Numbered from the stretch's first letter, positions 18,411 to 28,073 are shown. The stretch: DNA of 64,000 nt from Ponticaulis sp. (GCA_002723155.1 PBNO01000009.1:1-64000); one strand, 5' to 3'. Translations and numbers: made by a program. The notes: generated from the sequence alone by a model not told the origin.

Positions 18411-19400
18411 ATGCCAGTCATCCGACTGACAAGTTTCAATTGCGAAAACCTGATGATGCGCTTTGCCTTCGAGCAGGTTGGCATTCCTCAATTGCGTCGG
18501 AAACTGACCATGGTGTCAGATCAGGACGCAGCGGACGCTGTGGACGGTGCGTTCAATGTATTGTCGGAGGACGATCGGACGCTGACCGCGCAGGCGCTCG
18601 CGGCTACTGGGTCGGATATCTGCGCGCTGCAGGAGGTGGAAAACCTCGTGACGCTCACAGCTTTTCATAACCGCTATCTGCGTCGCTGGTCGCGAAGTGG
18701 CTATCAGTCCCGCATACTGAGGGAGGGGAATGATGGCAGGGGTATCGATGTCGCCGCGCTGAGCCGTAAACGGCCGGATGACATTATCAGCCACGCCGAT
18801 ATCACGCTCACTGATCTAGGAATCGTTCCTCTGCCCGAGCAGTCCGCCCATGCACCGGTATTTCGCCGAGACTGTCTGCAGTTGGAATTTACGTTCGGTG
18901 ATACACCGCTGACCATTTTTGTCTGTCATTTCAAATCAATGCACGGCGGACGATGGGAAACTCGTACCATCCGCGCGCAAGAGGCGCTGAGTGTGCGGCG
19001 ATTGATTGAGCGCCGCTTTGATAACCCTGCCGAGGCGAACTGGATTGTCTGCGGCGATCTCAATGACTTCCTTGAAAAAGACGGCGTGTCAGACACCGGA
19101 CATGGTCTCGGCCCATTGGTCGACGGCGGTTTTGCGCTGGACGCTCTGATGATGTCAGACAAGCCAGCGCTGGAGCGATGGACGCATCATTACCCTGATG
19201 AAGACAGCTATGCCGCGCTCGACCATTTTCTTCTGTCGCCAGCTCTTGCCCGTAAGAACCCGCGTCCCGATATGCGCATAACACGCAGCGGTCTGCCCTG
19301 GCGGGCTGAGCGCTACACTGGAATGCGACTTCCCGGCATTGGCTGGACGGCGCCAAAAGCCTCGGATCACTGTCCGCTCACGATCGAATTTGAAATCTGA
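18411..19400 (+). CDS. Endonuclease/exonuclease/phosphatase (EEP) family protein
   Basis: A 329-residue EEP-fold hydrolase. Catalytic blocks are in the family order: FNCENL (about 9-14), ALQEVEN with the metal-binding Glu (about 71-77), FVCHFKSMHGG (about 169-179), CGDLNDFLEKDG (about 212-223), ALDHFLLS (about 264-271) and a final ASDHCPL His (about 318-324). There is no signal peptide, so it is probably cytoplasmic. EEP enzymes include DNases, phosphatases and lipid phosphodiesterases; the substrate cannot be told. It follows the VanZ-like gene closely. Confidence 0.85.
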   Translation: MPVIRLTSFNCENLMMRFAFEQVGIPQLRRKLTMVSDQDAADAVDGAFNVLSEDDRTLTAQALAATGSDICALQEVENLVTLTAFHNRYLRRWSRSGYQSRILREGNDGRGIDVAALSRKRPDDIISHADITLTDLGIVPLPEQSAHAPVFRRDCLQLEFTFGDTPLTIFVCHFKSMHGGRWETRTIRAQEALSVRRLIERRFDNPAEANWIVCGDLNDFLEKDGVSDTGHGLGPLVDGGFALDALMMSDKPALERWTHHYPDEDSYAALDHFLLSPALARKNPRPDMRITRSGLPWRAERYTGMRLPGIGWTAPKASDHCPLTIEFEI

Positions 19401-19466
19401 GCTTCGCGGTTGATATTAAACAGAGAACGGGGCACGACCCCGTTGGGACAGAACAAGGATGCTGAC

Positions 19467-19982
19467 ATGTCGCGTTTTGATGACCTCGTAGAAACGGCTA
19501 AGAAGTATCAGGATCGCGCCGCGGAGAACTATGACCGTATCCGCAAGCTGGCCAGCGAACTGAAAGACGGGTTTTGCCAGTATCTGGGAACAGGTCATGG
19601 CGTATGTGTGCATCTCGTGCCGCCCGTCGGGCAGTTTCAGCCGAAGACCGACCTCGATACCGCTTTCTCCATTCCGCCACGCGGTTTCCGTCCGCTCGGG
19701 CCAGTGCTGTTCGGTCTTGCCGTGCGCGTTTCAGAAGGCACGGACTGGATCCGTGTGGTCATGCACTGCCACAAACAGGGCGAGCGGTTCATGATCGCGA
19801 TTGATCACGGCCCTAAATATACGTTCAATCTCCCATTGTCGGAGAATGACCCGTCCGAATTTTACGATCTTCTGTATCGTCACATCACATCCCAGTTTAC
19901 CGAGGCGATTGAGCGCTATGATCGTGGAACCGATGCGCGTTCTATTGGTTTCGATTTTAGCGATCCGAATGAAACGGCCTGA
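19467..19982 (+). CDS. Hypothetical protein, 171 residues
   Basis: I do not recognise a family. The protein has no signal peptide or membrane segment. It begins with a charged helical region (MSRFDDLVETAKKYQDRAAE) and continues as mixed alpha/beta with aromatic residues. I chose the ATG at 19467, preceded by AAGGA; an in-frame start at 19410 adds a non-homologous tail. The coding character (even codon use, no internal repeats) supports a real gene. It lies between the EEP nuclease and the antiporter with no clear operon link. Confidence 0.7.
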   Translation: MSRFDDLVETAKKYQDRAAENYDRIRKLASELKDGFCQYLGTGHGVCVHLVPPVGQFQPKTDLDTAFSIPPRGFRPLGPVLFGLAVRVSEGTDWIRVVMHCHKQGERFMIAIDHGPKYTFNLPLSENDPSEFYDLLYRHITSQFTEAIERYDRGTDARSIGFDFSDPNETA

Positions 19983-20121
19983 TACGGGCAATTTGGCTGG
20001 GATCAGTAATAACAGTTTGAACATCTGGCTTTGACGCTTTGCGCGCTTGGTACTCCGGCGATGACTGGTGTAGCATTCCTGCGTGAGAGGCGTTCCGAAG
20101 CACTAAGGGGAATACTCATTT

Positions 20122-22029
20122 ATGGCTGTAAACGGTGATACGGCGGCGCTTCTGTCGCCGGTAGAGGCGGTTGCGCTGATTGGCGTTCTGGGCATTGGCG
20201 CTCAGTGGCTTGCCTGGCGAATGCAATGGCCGGCTATCGTTATGATGAGTGCAGCCGGCCTGATTTTTGGTCCGCTCTCTGCCTTGCTATTTGGCATTCC
20301 GGTGCTGTCGCCTGACGAAACGTTCGGCGATTTGCTGCGTCCGATTGTGTCGCTCGCGGTCGCGATCATCCTGTTTGAGGGCGGTCTCGTTCTGAAAGTG
20401 CACGACCTGCGAGAAGCGGGGTCGGCGGTGAGGCGTCTTGTTTTCATCGGCGGACCGATCACCTGGATTCTGGGTACGCTGGTTTGTTATTTCCTCGCGG
20501 GTCTTGGTCTCGGTACATCCATCCTGTTCGCCGGCATTCTGGTTGTGACTGGTCCGACAGTGATTATGCCGTTGCTGCGCCAGTCCAAACTCGGCGGACG
20601 TGTAGGTAAAGCGCTGAAATGGGAAGGCATTGTCAACGACCCTGTGGGCGCGTTGTTCGCGGTTGCCGCTTATGAGGTTCTGCGCGTTCTTTCGGCTGAA
20701 CAAAGTGCGCTGTCTATCATTGGCTGGATCCTGTTTGCTGCCGTTTCAGGCGTTGTTATCGGCATCGCGCTTGGCAAATTTCTGTCTGCTGCGTTCCGCA
20801 ATGCGTGGCTGCCTGAATATCTGAAAGCCCCTGTTATTCTGATCAGCGTTCTGGCCTGTTATGCGGGTGCAGAGGCGATCGAGCACGAGATTGGTCTGGT
20901 TGCTGTTACCGCATTCGGTATGACGCTTGGTAATTCCAAGTTCGCCAGCCTTCAGGACCTGCGCCGCTTCAAGGAGAATATCGCGGTCATTCTGGTATCG
21001 GGCGTATTTGTTATCCTGACTGCGAACCTCACCATCGAGACAATTGTAAGCGCGCTCAACCTGCAAACGGCGCTCTTCCTGATCGGCATGCTGTTTGTCG
21101 TGCGTCCGCTCTCTGTGGCGATCTCCACATGGGGTGAATTGAAGCCGAAGGAAATGTTCCTGACAGGCTGGATCGCGCCGCGCGGTATTGTTGCGGTTGC
21201 CGTGTCCGGCTTCTTTGCGAGCCGGCTGGCCACGCTGGGTGATGGCAGTTCTGACCTGCTTCGCGGCGCGGAACAGATTGTACCGCTGGCCTTTGCTATC
21301 GTCTTCACGACGGTTATTGCGCACGGCTTCACCATGGGGCCGCTCTCTCGCAAGCTGAAGCTTGCACATTCAGGCCCGCAGGGTGTCCTGCTGGTTGGTG
21401 CCAACATCTGGAGTGTCGGGCTGGCGAAAATCCTCAAAGAGGCGGGTGTTAATGTGATGATGGCGGATACAGACCTGCGTCGTCTGCGTCCGGCGCGTGA
21501 AGCGGGCATTTCTGTCTACACAGGTGAAGTGCTTTCTGAATCTGCCGAGCACCGTATGGATCACTCACTGTTTGCCTTCTGTGCAGCGGTGAGCGCGAAC
21601 GACTATTATAACGCTCTGGTTTGCCGTCATTTCGGCCCTGAGCTTGGTCGTGACCGGACTTTCCAACTTTCGACCTCTGACAATGAGGAAGACTTCCTCG
21701 GTGTGCCGCGTGCATCACGTGGACGGACACTGATCCGTTCGGGTCGAAACTATGACGGCCTGATTCGCGATCACTATAAAAAGTGGATCTTCCATAAGAC
21801 GGACCTCACAGAGAAGTATGACTTCGAGACATTCAAGAAAGAACGTCCGGACGCAGACCTCATCGCTGAAATCCGTGCGGATGGTACGATTGCCATGATT
21901 GGTCCGGATCGTCCGGCACGTGGTGAAATCGGATCGCGGATTATCAGCTTCGGCCCGGACGTTGCTGAGAAAAAGGTCCCGATCGAGGTGACTGACGGTC
22001 AGCCTCCGGCGGACCCGGAACTTCCATAG
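20122..22029 (+). CDS. Cation:proton antiporter (CPA1/NhaP type) with C-terminal nucleotide-binding domain
   Basis: A 635-residue inner-membrane antiporter. The first 410 residues hold about 12 hydrophobic segments, including the ion-binding CPA1 motif EGIVNDPVGALFAV (about 172-185) and the helix region TGPTVIMPLL (about 148-157). From about 420 a cytoplasmic Rossmann-like TrkA-N domain begins (GVLLVGANIWSVGLAKILKE), which may sense nucleotide or redox state. Members exchange Na+ or K+ for protons in pH and ion homeostasis. The gene is monocistronic and convergent with the metallopeptidase, overlapping it by 31 bases. Ion specificity is not readable. Confidence 0.88.
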   Translation: MAVNGDTAALLSPVEAVALIGVLGIGAQWLAWRMQWPAIVMMSAAGLIFGPLSALLFGIPVLSPDETFGDLLRPIVSLAVAIILFEGGLVLKVHDLREAGSAVRRLVFIGGPITWILGTLVCYFLAGLGLGTSILFAGILVVTGPTVIMPLLRQSKLGGRVGKALKWEGIVNDPVGALFAVAAYEVLRVLSAEQSALSIIGWILFAAVSGVVIGIALGKFLSAAFRNAWLPEYLKAPVILISVLACYAGAEAIEHEIGLVAVTAFGMTLGNSKFASLQDLRRFKENIAVILVSGVFVILTANLTIETIVSALNLQTALFLIGMLFVVRPLSVAISTWGELKPKEMFLTGWIAPRGIVAVAVSGFFASRLATLGDGSSDLLRGAEQIVPLAFAIVFTTVIAHGFTMGPLSRKLKLAHSGPQGVLLVGANIWSVGLAKILKEAGVNVMMADTDLRRLRPAREAGISVYTGEVLSESAEHRMDHSLFAFCAAVSANDYYNALVCRHFGPELGRDRTFQLSTSDNEEDFLGVPRASRGRTLIRSGRNYDGLIRDHYKKWIFHKTDLTEKYDFETFKKERPDADLIAEIRADGTIAMIGPDRPARGEIGSRIISFGPDVAEKKVPIEVTDGQPPADPELP

Positions 22030-22727
22030 GCATGTAAAAGGCGCCCGTTCTGCTTCAGCCAGTTACGGGCGTTTTTATGGGGGCCATAACTTTTCTCAAC
22101 CAGCGCCCAGAAGTCATCTGAGTGGTTCATCTCTATGAGATGGGCGACTTCATGGGCTGCGACGTAGTCCAGAATTTGGGGCGGCGCGAGAATGAGCCGC
22201 CATGAGAAATTCAGATGCCCTTTCGACGAGCATGAGCCCCAGCGAGACCTCGTGTCACGGATGGTGATCTTCACCGGATCGACAGCCAGTCGTTCGGCGT
22301 GAACATCAACACGTTCGTTGAGTGCCTCTCGTGCCTTCATTTTCAGATAGCGTAATACGCGGTCCGAATAGGTGATGTCAGCGCCCGGGCTATCGAGTTG
22401 CGGCGGTGTGCCTTCGATCTGGCGTGTCCGACCGCGTGCTCCGGACTGGGTGAGAAGGTGCATTTCCCCCGAAACGGGGATTTCGATCCCTGGTTCCAGC
22501 GTGATAACGTCAGGTTGTCGGCAGATCTGATTTTCAATCCAGCCCGCCTTGGATTGAACAAATTTTTCTGCTGCTTTGTAATGGCGGGGTGATGGAGCCG
22601 TAACAACAGGGGACTGCGTTTTTGGATCTACACGTAAAATCAGGCGTTTGGCCCTTGGATTGACGCGGAACAGAACGGAAAGTTCTGAGCCGGACGGTGC
22701 TGCAATGTCGATTCGACGTGTGTTCAT
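21999..22727 (-). CDS. YgjP/M48-type (DUF45) zinc metallopeptidase
   Basis: A 242-residue protein of the YgjP-like (DUF45) group. The zinc site is visible as VAAHEVAHLIEMNHSDDFW (about 190-208), an HExxH motif followed by a His/Asp-containing block. The preceding TRSRWGSCSSKGHLNFSWRL stretch (about 159-178) is diagnostic for the family. There is no signal peptide, so it is cytoplasmic. The natural substrate is unknown. The 3' end overlaps the antiporter gene by 31 bases on the opposite strand, and the antiporter terminator falls inside this coding region. Confidence 0.87.
   Translation of the reverse strand: MNTRRIDIAAPSGSELSVLFRVNPRAKRLILRVDPKTQSPVVTAPSPRHYKAAEKFVQSKAGWIENQICRQPDVITLEPGIEIPVSGEMHLLTQSGARGRTRQIEGTPPQLDSPGADITYSDRVLRYLKMKAREALNERVDVHAERLAVDPVKITIRDTRSRWGSCSSKGHLNFSWRLILAPPQILDYVAAHEVAHLIEMNHSDDFWALVEKSYGPHKNARNWLKQNGRLLHAYGSSGSAGG
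22042..22076 (+). terminator. Terminator of the antiporter, inside the convergent gene
   Basis: CGCCCGT (22042-22048) pairs with ACGGGCG (22065-22071), followed by five T residues, 13 bases after the antiporter stop. It lies within the coding sequence of the opposite-strand metallopeptidase. Confidence 0.65.
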
Positions 22728-22800
22728 ATTTGTATTGTTATACGCAGTTTCGAAGGGGAAAAACTGCTAACCTCAGGGTTCAGGAAGAAGGGAATTTCAG

Positions 22801-24393
22801 ATGAAGAAGATTTTGCTCGCGAGTGCTGCTGCGCTGACGCTTGCCGCCTGCGGTGGTGACGGTCCGGCTGCCAGCCCGGAAGACATTAACGCAGCGCTGA
22901 CACAGCTGTCACTGCGCGATTCCGGTTCAGGCCGCGTGGAGTTTGAAGACCGCTCTGAAAGCGGCAATGACGTTGTGTTCCGCAATGTCATGATCCGTAC
23001 CAGCGATTTTGAAGCTGACGCCGACGAAGGTGATGAGGACGGCATGGTGGAGGTCGACGTTGACGGCTCTGCTGACCTCAAAGCTGACGAAATGATCTTC
23101 ACCGGTCTCAACGTCGATGATGCAGGCATGGCCAACTTCTCTCGCATGGTCATGAACGCAATCGAAGTGGTTCCGACCGATGAAGTTGAGGCAGAGAATG
23201 CCAGCTTCACTATTGGCCAGATCGCGCTCGACGGCCCGTCTGCGCAACTGGCAGCATGGCTTGGCGGCGTGTTCGGCCACTCCGAAGCGGCTGACCTGCC
23301 AGACACAGAGAATATGAGCTTTGATGGCCTGTCGCTGACGAACCTGCTTGTTGCGGGTGAGGATGACGATTCCGGCATGATCAACCTGTCGGTCGCATCG
23401 ATTGAAGCGGAAGATTATGGTCCTGAAACCATCGGTTCGTTCGCGGTTGATGGTGTCAGCTTCGCATTCGATGATGGTGATGAGTCCGGCACATTCACGC
23501 TCGGCAAAATCTCTGTCGGAGGTGTGAATTCGGCTCTGCTGAACGCTCTGATGAATGCTGAGGACGAAGAAGCAAGTGCTGATCTGATGAGCGCGATCTA
23601 CGGCAATCCGATGGATCCTGGCTTCGACGAGTTCTCTCTGGAAAACATGAACTTCAACGGCGTTGGCCTGGCTGTGGCGCTGGATGATCTCTCTTATGAT
23701 GTCACTCGTAACTCCGATGGCGTGCCGACACGTTTTGTCATGCCTGAATTTACACTGACGATTGATGCAGATGCTGAAGGCGGCGAAGCAGGTGCGCAGG
23801 TCGCGCCAATGCTCCTGATGGTTGGTCTGGAGCGCATTGTGCTCTCTGGCTCAAGCAACAGCACCTATGATCCGGAAACAGACATCTCCACGACTGAGAG
23901 CAGCAGCTTTGCGATTGAGGACGTCTTCACAATGTCGTCTGTCAGCGAGATTGGCGGCATCAGCGCCATGGCATCGGCTCTGGAGGGTATGGACCCTGAC
24001 GCCTTCGTCACGGGTGAGCAGGATCCGCAAGCTATGATGATGCAGGTTTATTCCGAGCTGGACGTTCACCAGCTCAGCTTCACAATCCGTGATGAAGGCC
24101 TTCTGGACAAAGTCTTCTCGGTTATGGGCCCGCAACAGGGTATGACAGCTGAAAATGCGCGCGATATGGCAGTTGGTATGACGGCGATGCTGCCAGCGAT
24201 GACAAGCGGCATGGGTATTGATCAAGCGATTGCAACTGATCTGGCGAACGCTCTGCGCGTCTTCCTTAGCGGTGAGCAGGACGAGCTGACAATCTCGTTC
24301 AACCCTGAAACCTCCTTCGCGCTGGGCGATCTGATGGCTGACCCGACGCTGCTGACACAGGAACGCCTCGGCTTCACAGCTACGGCGAACTAA
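22801..24393 (+). CDS. Acidic lipoprotein of unknown function
   Basis: A 530-residue protein with a typical lipoprotein signal: MKKILLASAAALTLAAC, where Cys17 would be lipidated. The mature part is very acidic and consists of loosely repeated modules around phrases such as FDGLSLTNLLV, FAVDGVSFAF and ENMNFNGVGLAV, suggesting a repetitive beta-rich fold. Met is unusually frequent in the C-terminal half. It is probably anchored in the outer membrane facing the periplasm. I do not recognise a family. It stands alone, divergent from the metallopeptidase, and ends in a strong terminator shared with the convergent PHA depolymerase. Confidence 0.8.
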   Translation: MKKILLASAAALTLAACGGDGPAASPEDINAALTQLSLRDSGSGRVEFEDRSESGNDVVFRNVMIRTSDFEADADEGDEDGMVEVDVDGSADLKADEMIFTGLNVDDAGMANFSRMVMNAIEVVPTDEVEAENASFTIGQIALDGPSAQLAAWLGGVFGHSEAADLPDTENMSFDGLSLTNLLVAGEDDDSGMINLSVASIEAEDYGPETIGSFAVDGVSFAFDDGDESGTFTLGKISVGGVNSALLNALMNAEDEEASADLMSAIYGNPMDPGFDEFSLENMNFNGVGLAVALDDLSYDVTRNSDGVPTRFVMPEFTLTIDADAEGGEAGAQVAPMLLMVGLERIVLSGSSNSTYDPETDISTTESSSFAIEDVFTMSSVSEIGGISAMASALEGMDPDAFVTGEQDPQAMMMQVYSELDVHQLSFTIRDEGLLDKVFSVMGPQQGMTAENARDMAVGMTAMLPAMTSGMGIDQAIATDLANALRVFLSGEQDELTISFNPETSFALGDLMADPTLLTQERLGFTATAN

Positions 24394-24416
24394 TCGTCGG
24401 AAGCCTGAAACAATAG

Positions 24417-24449
24417 AAAACGCCCTCGGCTGATGCTGAGGGCGTTTTT
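24417..24449. terminator. Bidirectional terminator between lipoprotein gene and phaZ
   Basis: AAAACGCCCTC (24417-24427) pairs with GAGGGCGTTTT (24438-24448) and is flanked by A and T runs, so it can stop transcription from both convergent genes. Confidence 0.9.
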
Positions 24450-24472
24450 GATTCTGCGATTTGGAGAGGCGC

Positions 24473-25768
24473 TTATTCTGCGGCCATCAGAAAGGCATTA
24501 TTCCATTCAGATTCCAGCTTCGTATCGTGAAACTTATGGATGAAGTTCACGACGCGCGGCACGATTTCCTTGCGGAACCGAGAACCGTTGAACACGCCGT
24601 AATGGCCCACGCCCGGCTGGATATAATCAAGCTGCATGTCTTCTGGCAGGTTGGAGCAAAGGTCATGCGCGGCCTGCGTCTGGCCGATGCCTGAGATATC
24701 GTCTTTTTCGCCTTCAACCGTCATGAGCGCCGTCTTTGTGATCGTCGACGGTTTCACAAGGCGCCCGCGGTGCATGAATGTGCCGAGCGGCAGTTCATGG
24801 TTCTGGAAGATGCGCTTGATCGTATCGAGGTAGAACTCGGCTGAGAGGTCCAGAACCGACAGGTACTCGTCATAGAACTCGCGGTGTTTAGAGGCGCTGT
24901 CACCATCATCGCCAACCAGATGTTCGAAGAATGACCAGTGGGCATCCACATGGCGTTCCCAGTTCATGTTCATGAAGCTGGAAAGCTGCACAAAGCCCGG
25001 ATACACGCGGCGCATCGCACCCGGATAAGGCATTGGCACGGTGTAGATCATGTTTTCTTCGAACCATTCAAACGGGCGTTCTTCCGCAAGAAGGTTTGGA
25101 ACAGTCGGGCTTTTGCGACAATCAATTGGCGAGCCCATAAAGGTCATGCTGGCCGGCACATTCGGATCATTGTCTTCCGACATAAGCGCGATAGCGGCCA
25201 GAGTAGGTGGCCCCGGCTGGCATACTGCAAGCACGTTAGACCCCGGACCGACTTCGCCAATCATGCGGCGGACATAGTCGATATAATCGTCCAGGCTGAA
25301 CCGGCCCTGGAAGAGCGGCACCATGCGGGCGTCTGTCCAGTCGGTGATGTAAACTTCGAAATGCGGCAGGAAGGCCTCGACTGTGCCACGCAGCAGCGTC
25401 GCATAGTGGCCCGACAGAGGAGCTACGATCAGCAGGCGCGGTTGAGGCGCGGCTTCCCCCAGCGCGTCAGCAAGCTCTTCCGGATCGCGCTGGAAGTGTA
25501 CCAGATTGCACCATGCATCAGACCAGACAGTCTCAACGTCTACGGAGACTTCTTTGCCATTGATCTCTGTGTGTTCCAAACCCCAGACAGGTTTGCCATA
25601 GGACCGCGTCAGAGACTCAAACAGGGAAGAGGTGGCGGCAATCGACTTTCCGAATTCTGTACGCGAGAGCACATTATAGTCGGATTCAAACATAATCCGG
25701 TTGGCGCGGGCGAACATACGCATAGGCGCGGCGGCTGCGCGGTGCATCTCAATCATGGAGTAGAGCAT
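24473..25768 (-). CDS. phaZ: Intracellular polyhydroxyalkanoate depolymerase
   Basis: Breaks down stored PHA granules. The 431-residue protein has an alpha/beta-hydrolase core with the modified lipase box LAVCQPGPPTLAA, where a Cys takes the place of the usual nucleophilic Ser, as in intracellular PhaZ. The oxyanion-side segment VAPLSGHYATLLRGTVE, the Asp region DWTDARMVP and the late His in PGVGHYGVFNGSRFR fit the family. I start at the ATG at 25768 (MLYSMIEMH), preceded by AAAGGG; an extension to 25795 is possible. The enzyme implies that the organism stores PHA, although no synthase gene lies in this window. Confidence 0.92.
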   Translation of the reverse strand: MLYSMIEMHRAAAAPMRMFARANRIMFESDYNVLSRTEFGKSIAATSSLFESLTRSYGKPVWGLEHTEINGKEVSVDVETVWSDAWCNLVHFQRDPEELADALGEAAPQPRLLIVAPLSGHYATLLRGTVEAFLPHFEVYITDWTDARMVPLFQGRFSLDDYIDYVRRMIGEVGPGSNVLAVCQPGPPTLAAIALMSEDNDPNVPASMTFMGSPIDCRKSPTVPNLLAEERPFEWFEENMIYTVPMPYPGAMRRVYPGFVQLSSFMNMNWERHVDAHWSFFEHLVGDDGDSASKHREFYDEYLSVLDLSAEFYLDTIKRIFQNHELPLGTFMHRGRLVKPSTITKTALMTVEGEKDDISGIGQTQAAHDLCSNLPEDMQLDYIQPGVGHYGVFNGSRFRKEIVPRVVNFIHKFHDTKLESEWNNAFLMAAE

Positions 25769-25911
25769 TTGGGCCCTTTCGGTCGATAACAGCAATTATT
25801 GTTATGTTGCGCTGCAGCATACGATAATCAAGCACTTTTAACAACTGGTCTACGCCAAAAGGGGAATTGGGGGCACGGCTTCGCGTATGAGGCGTGACCC
25901 CCTAATGATGG

Positions 25912-26637
25912 TTACGCCATTTCGGGCACGGGCCAGTCATGACCGGTCAGATACCGGGCTTCCATCCGGGTGATATACGCAACCAGATTTTCATGGCGCC
26001 GGACGAGACCGGAAAGCGGCGTTTCAAAAAATTCGCATGCCGCGGCAATCAGGACCGCCGCAACGCCAGCATCTGCAGCGGCGGGTGCATCTCCGAACAG
26101 GTAATCCTTATCGCCAAGGAAATTCGCAATCGCAGTGATATCGCGATCTGCAAGCTCAAGCTGCTCGGTTTCGGAATGTCTGCCAAAGCCCTGTCCATGC
26201 ATGTAGGCGCGCATTCCTCCGCGAACCTCCTCGGTCACGGCTGTTCGTTGCGGCTCGGGGATACCCATAAAGAACAAGGCAGGCCCCTTCTGGAAATTTT
26301 CGTCCCTCATCCATCTTTGTGTGATGATGTTCTTGACGACATGGTCCTCCGCCATGCGCTCAAGTGCCCACCCGGCAGCTGCCTCTGCTGCTGACAGTCC
26401 GTCATCGAGTGATCTGCCGAGTTTGTTTTCCAGATGCCAGCGAATGAAGTTGGTGTCTTCGACAAGCGTGCCATCGTCCACCAGATACGGGGCTTTCATC
26501 TTGGGAACGGCTTCAAGATCAGCAACTGCCAGGTCGAACTCCACGCCCAGCATTTGCAGCTGAATAAGTGACTTCATGACAAACGAGCTCGGCGACGGGC
26601 AATCGAACATCGGGCCCCATCCATAAAGTGTAATCAT
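25912..26637 (-). CDS. Glutathione S-transferase family protein
   Basis: A 241-residue GST-like protein. The N-terminal thioredoxin-fold half begins MITLYGWGPMFDCPSPSSF and includes KAPYLVDDGTLVEDTNFI, the expected cis-Pro and glutathione-contact region. The C-terminal half is helical (AIANFLGDKDYLFGDAPAAADAGVAAVL). The WGPMF-type start resembles the metaxin/Fax-like branch of GSTs. Substrate is unknown. It is divergent from the WYL-type regulator across 87 bases, which suggests that the regulator may control it; this is inference from position. Confidence 0.83.
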   Translation of the reverse strand: MITLYGWGPMFDCPSPSSFVMKSLIQLQMLGVEFDLAVADLEAVPKMKAPYLVDDGTLVEDTNFIRWHLENKLGRSLDDGLSAAEAAAGWALERMAEDHVVKNIITQRWMRDENFQKGPALFFMGIPEPQRTAVTEEVRGGMRAYMHGQGFGRHSETEQLELADRDITAIANFLGDKDYLFGDAPAAADAGVAAVLIAAACEFFETPLSGLVRRHENLVAYITRMEARYLTGHDWPVPEMA

Positions 26638-26724
26638 ACTGTTTTCTCCGTGTTGAAAGATATCCCTTGCTAACGCAGGGCTACTGCCAACATGCTGTCA
26701 GTATGGTGGGACTAGGATGATGAT

Positions 26725-27450
26725 ATGAGACGAACCGAACGCCTGTTTAAAATCATTCAGATCCTGCGACGCCATGATCGCCCGGTCACCGCGCATGAAC
26801 TTGCTGAAGAGCTCGAAACATCGCTGCGCACGGTCTATCGCGACACGGCGGAGCTGATCGCGCAACGTGTGCCGATACGCGGTGAGGCGGGCATGGGCTA
26901 TGTGCTGGAAGACGGTTATGACATGCCGCCGCTCATGCTGACAGCAGACGAGCTGGAGGCCGCAGTGCTTGGCGCTAAATGGGTCGAAGCGCGCGGTGAC
27001 ATGCATTTGCAGCGCGGGGCAAAGGATTTGATTGCCAAGCTGACGACCGCTGTTCCCAAGACACTACAGCCGGTCATCGTAGATAGCGGGCTGACGCCGA
27101 TCAGTTTCCGTCCGCGCCTGATCGACACGGTGGATGTGTCGCTTATACGCGGCGCGATCCGTGATCGCTACAAGGTTCTGATGACCTATTCTGATGAAAA
27201 AGCACAAGCGAGCGAACGGGTGATCTGGCCGTTCCTGCTCGCTTATTCAGAAGATTACCGGATGATCTGCGCGTGGTGCGAGCTGCGTCAGGGCTTTCGC
27301 CATTTCCGGACAGACCGCGTGCAGTCAGCCCTCGTTATGGAAGAGCGCATACCTGAACGTATCAGCTCACTGCGAAAAGCCTGGCAGGAAGAGCGCAGAC
27401 GCGAAGCTGAGAAAAATCCCTGCGCTGCGCCGGATCAGCCCTCGGCCTGA
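26725..27450 (+). CDS. YafY-type transcriptional regulator (HTH plus WYL domain)
   Basis: A 241-residue regulator with an N-terminal winged helix-turn-helix of the HTH_11/DeoR type (RTERLFKIIQILRRHDRPVT, ELAEELETSLRTVYRDTAEL) and a C-terminal WYL-like ligand-binding domain (VIWPFLLAYSEDYRMICAWCELRQGFRHFRTDR). In WYL proteins the domain senses a nucleotide or related small molecule. It is transcribed divergently from the GST gene and its 3' end overlaps the convergent Sco gene by 16 bases. Regulation of the GST gene or itself is likely but not shown. Confidence 0.87.
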   Translation: MRRTERLFKIIQILRRHDRPVTAHELAEELETSLRTVYRDTAELIAQRVPIRGEAGMGYVLEDGYDMPPLMLTADELEAAVLGAKWVEARGDMHLQRGAKDLIAKLTTAVPKTLQPVIVDSGLTPISFRPRLIDTVDVSLIRGAIRDRYKVLMTYSDEKAQASERVIWPFLLAYSEDYRMICAWCELRQGFRHFRTDRVQSALVMEERIPERISSLRKAWQEERRREAEKNPCAAPDQPSA

Positions 27451-28073
27451 GGCAGGAAATTGGTCATACAGTCTGCCATATCGCGCGGGTTTTCCGTTGC
27501 GATGAAGAATGTGTCCATTTCCCAGTTCTTATCCATCAGATAGATGGCGGCTGAGTGGTCGAACACATAGCCGATGGCGCTGTCTTCCTGCTCGCTGACG
27601 GAGTAAATGGCCTGAAACGCGTCAGCCACTTCGCGGATTTGTTCGTCGCTGCCAGTCAGACCGACCATGTCTTCAGGATAATATGGGTTTGAGACATAAG
27701 CGCTGAGCACTTCCGGCGTGTCGCGCTCAGGGTCAAAGCTGATCAGCATGACGCGCGGATGGACCATGCCTTCTGGCAGCTCATCCAACGCATATGTGAT
27801 TTTTTCCATGATGACAGGGCAGGCATCAGGGCAGACCGTATAGCCAAAATACATGAGCGTCGGGCGGCCCATATAATCTTCCTGCGTAACCGGCGTGCCC
27901 GTCTGGTCGATCAGGCTGAACGGACCGCCCCATCCATAGTCGCCTCGCGACATGCAGGTGTTCTGCGCGCCGGATGATTGGGCGACATTGGTCGAACCAT
28001 CATTTCCGCAGGCTGCAACACTGAGTGCTGTAGCGAGTGCGCAGGTACGAAAAAGCGTAGAAGTAGAAATCAT
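27435..28073 (-). CDS. senC: Sco1/SenC family copper chaperone lipoprotein
   Basis: A 212-residue exported thioredoxin-fold protein. The N-terminus is a lipoprotein signal ending ALSVAAC (Cys22). The copper site is present: FGYTVCPDACPVIMEKI with the CxxxC pair, and the distal His in VFDHSAAIYLMD. Sco/SenC proteins deliver copper to the CuA centre of cytochrome c oxidase. The gene is divergent from regB across 67 bases, recalling the regB/senC arrangement of Rhodobacter, so expression may be linked to redox control. Confidence 0.92.
   Translation of the reverse strand: MISTSTLFRTCALATALSVAACGNDGSTNVAQSSGAQNTCMSRGDYGWGGPFSLIDQTGTPVTQEDYMGRPTLMYFGYTVCPDACPVIMEKITYALDELPEGMVHPRVMLISFDPERDTPEVLSAYVSNPYYPEDMVGLTGSDEQIREVADAFQAIYSVSEQEDSAIGYVFDHSAAIYLMDKNWEMDTFFIATENPRDMADCMTNFLPQAEG

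Noticed and set aside
24938..25789. 283-codon open frame on the plus strand opposite phaZ
   Set aside because: Shadow frame; the product looks unlike any protein and the minus strand carries PHA depolymerase motifs.
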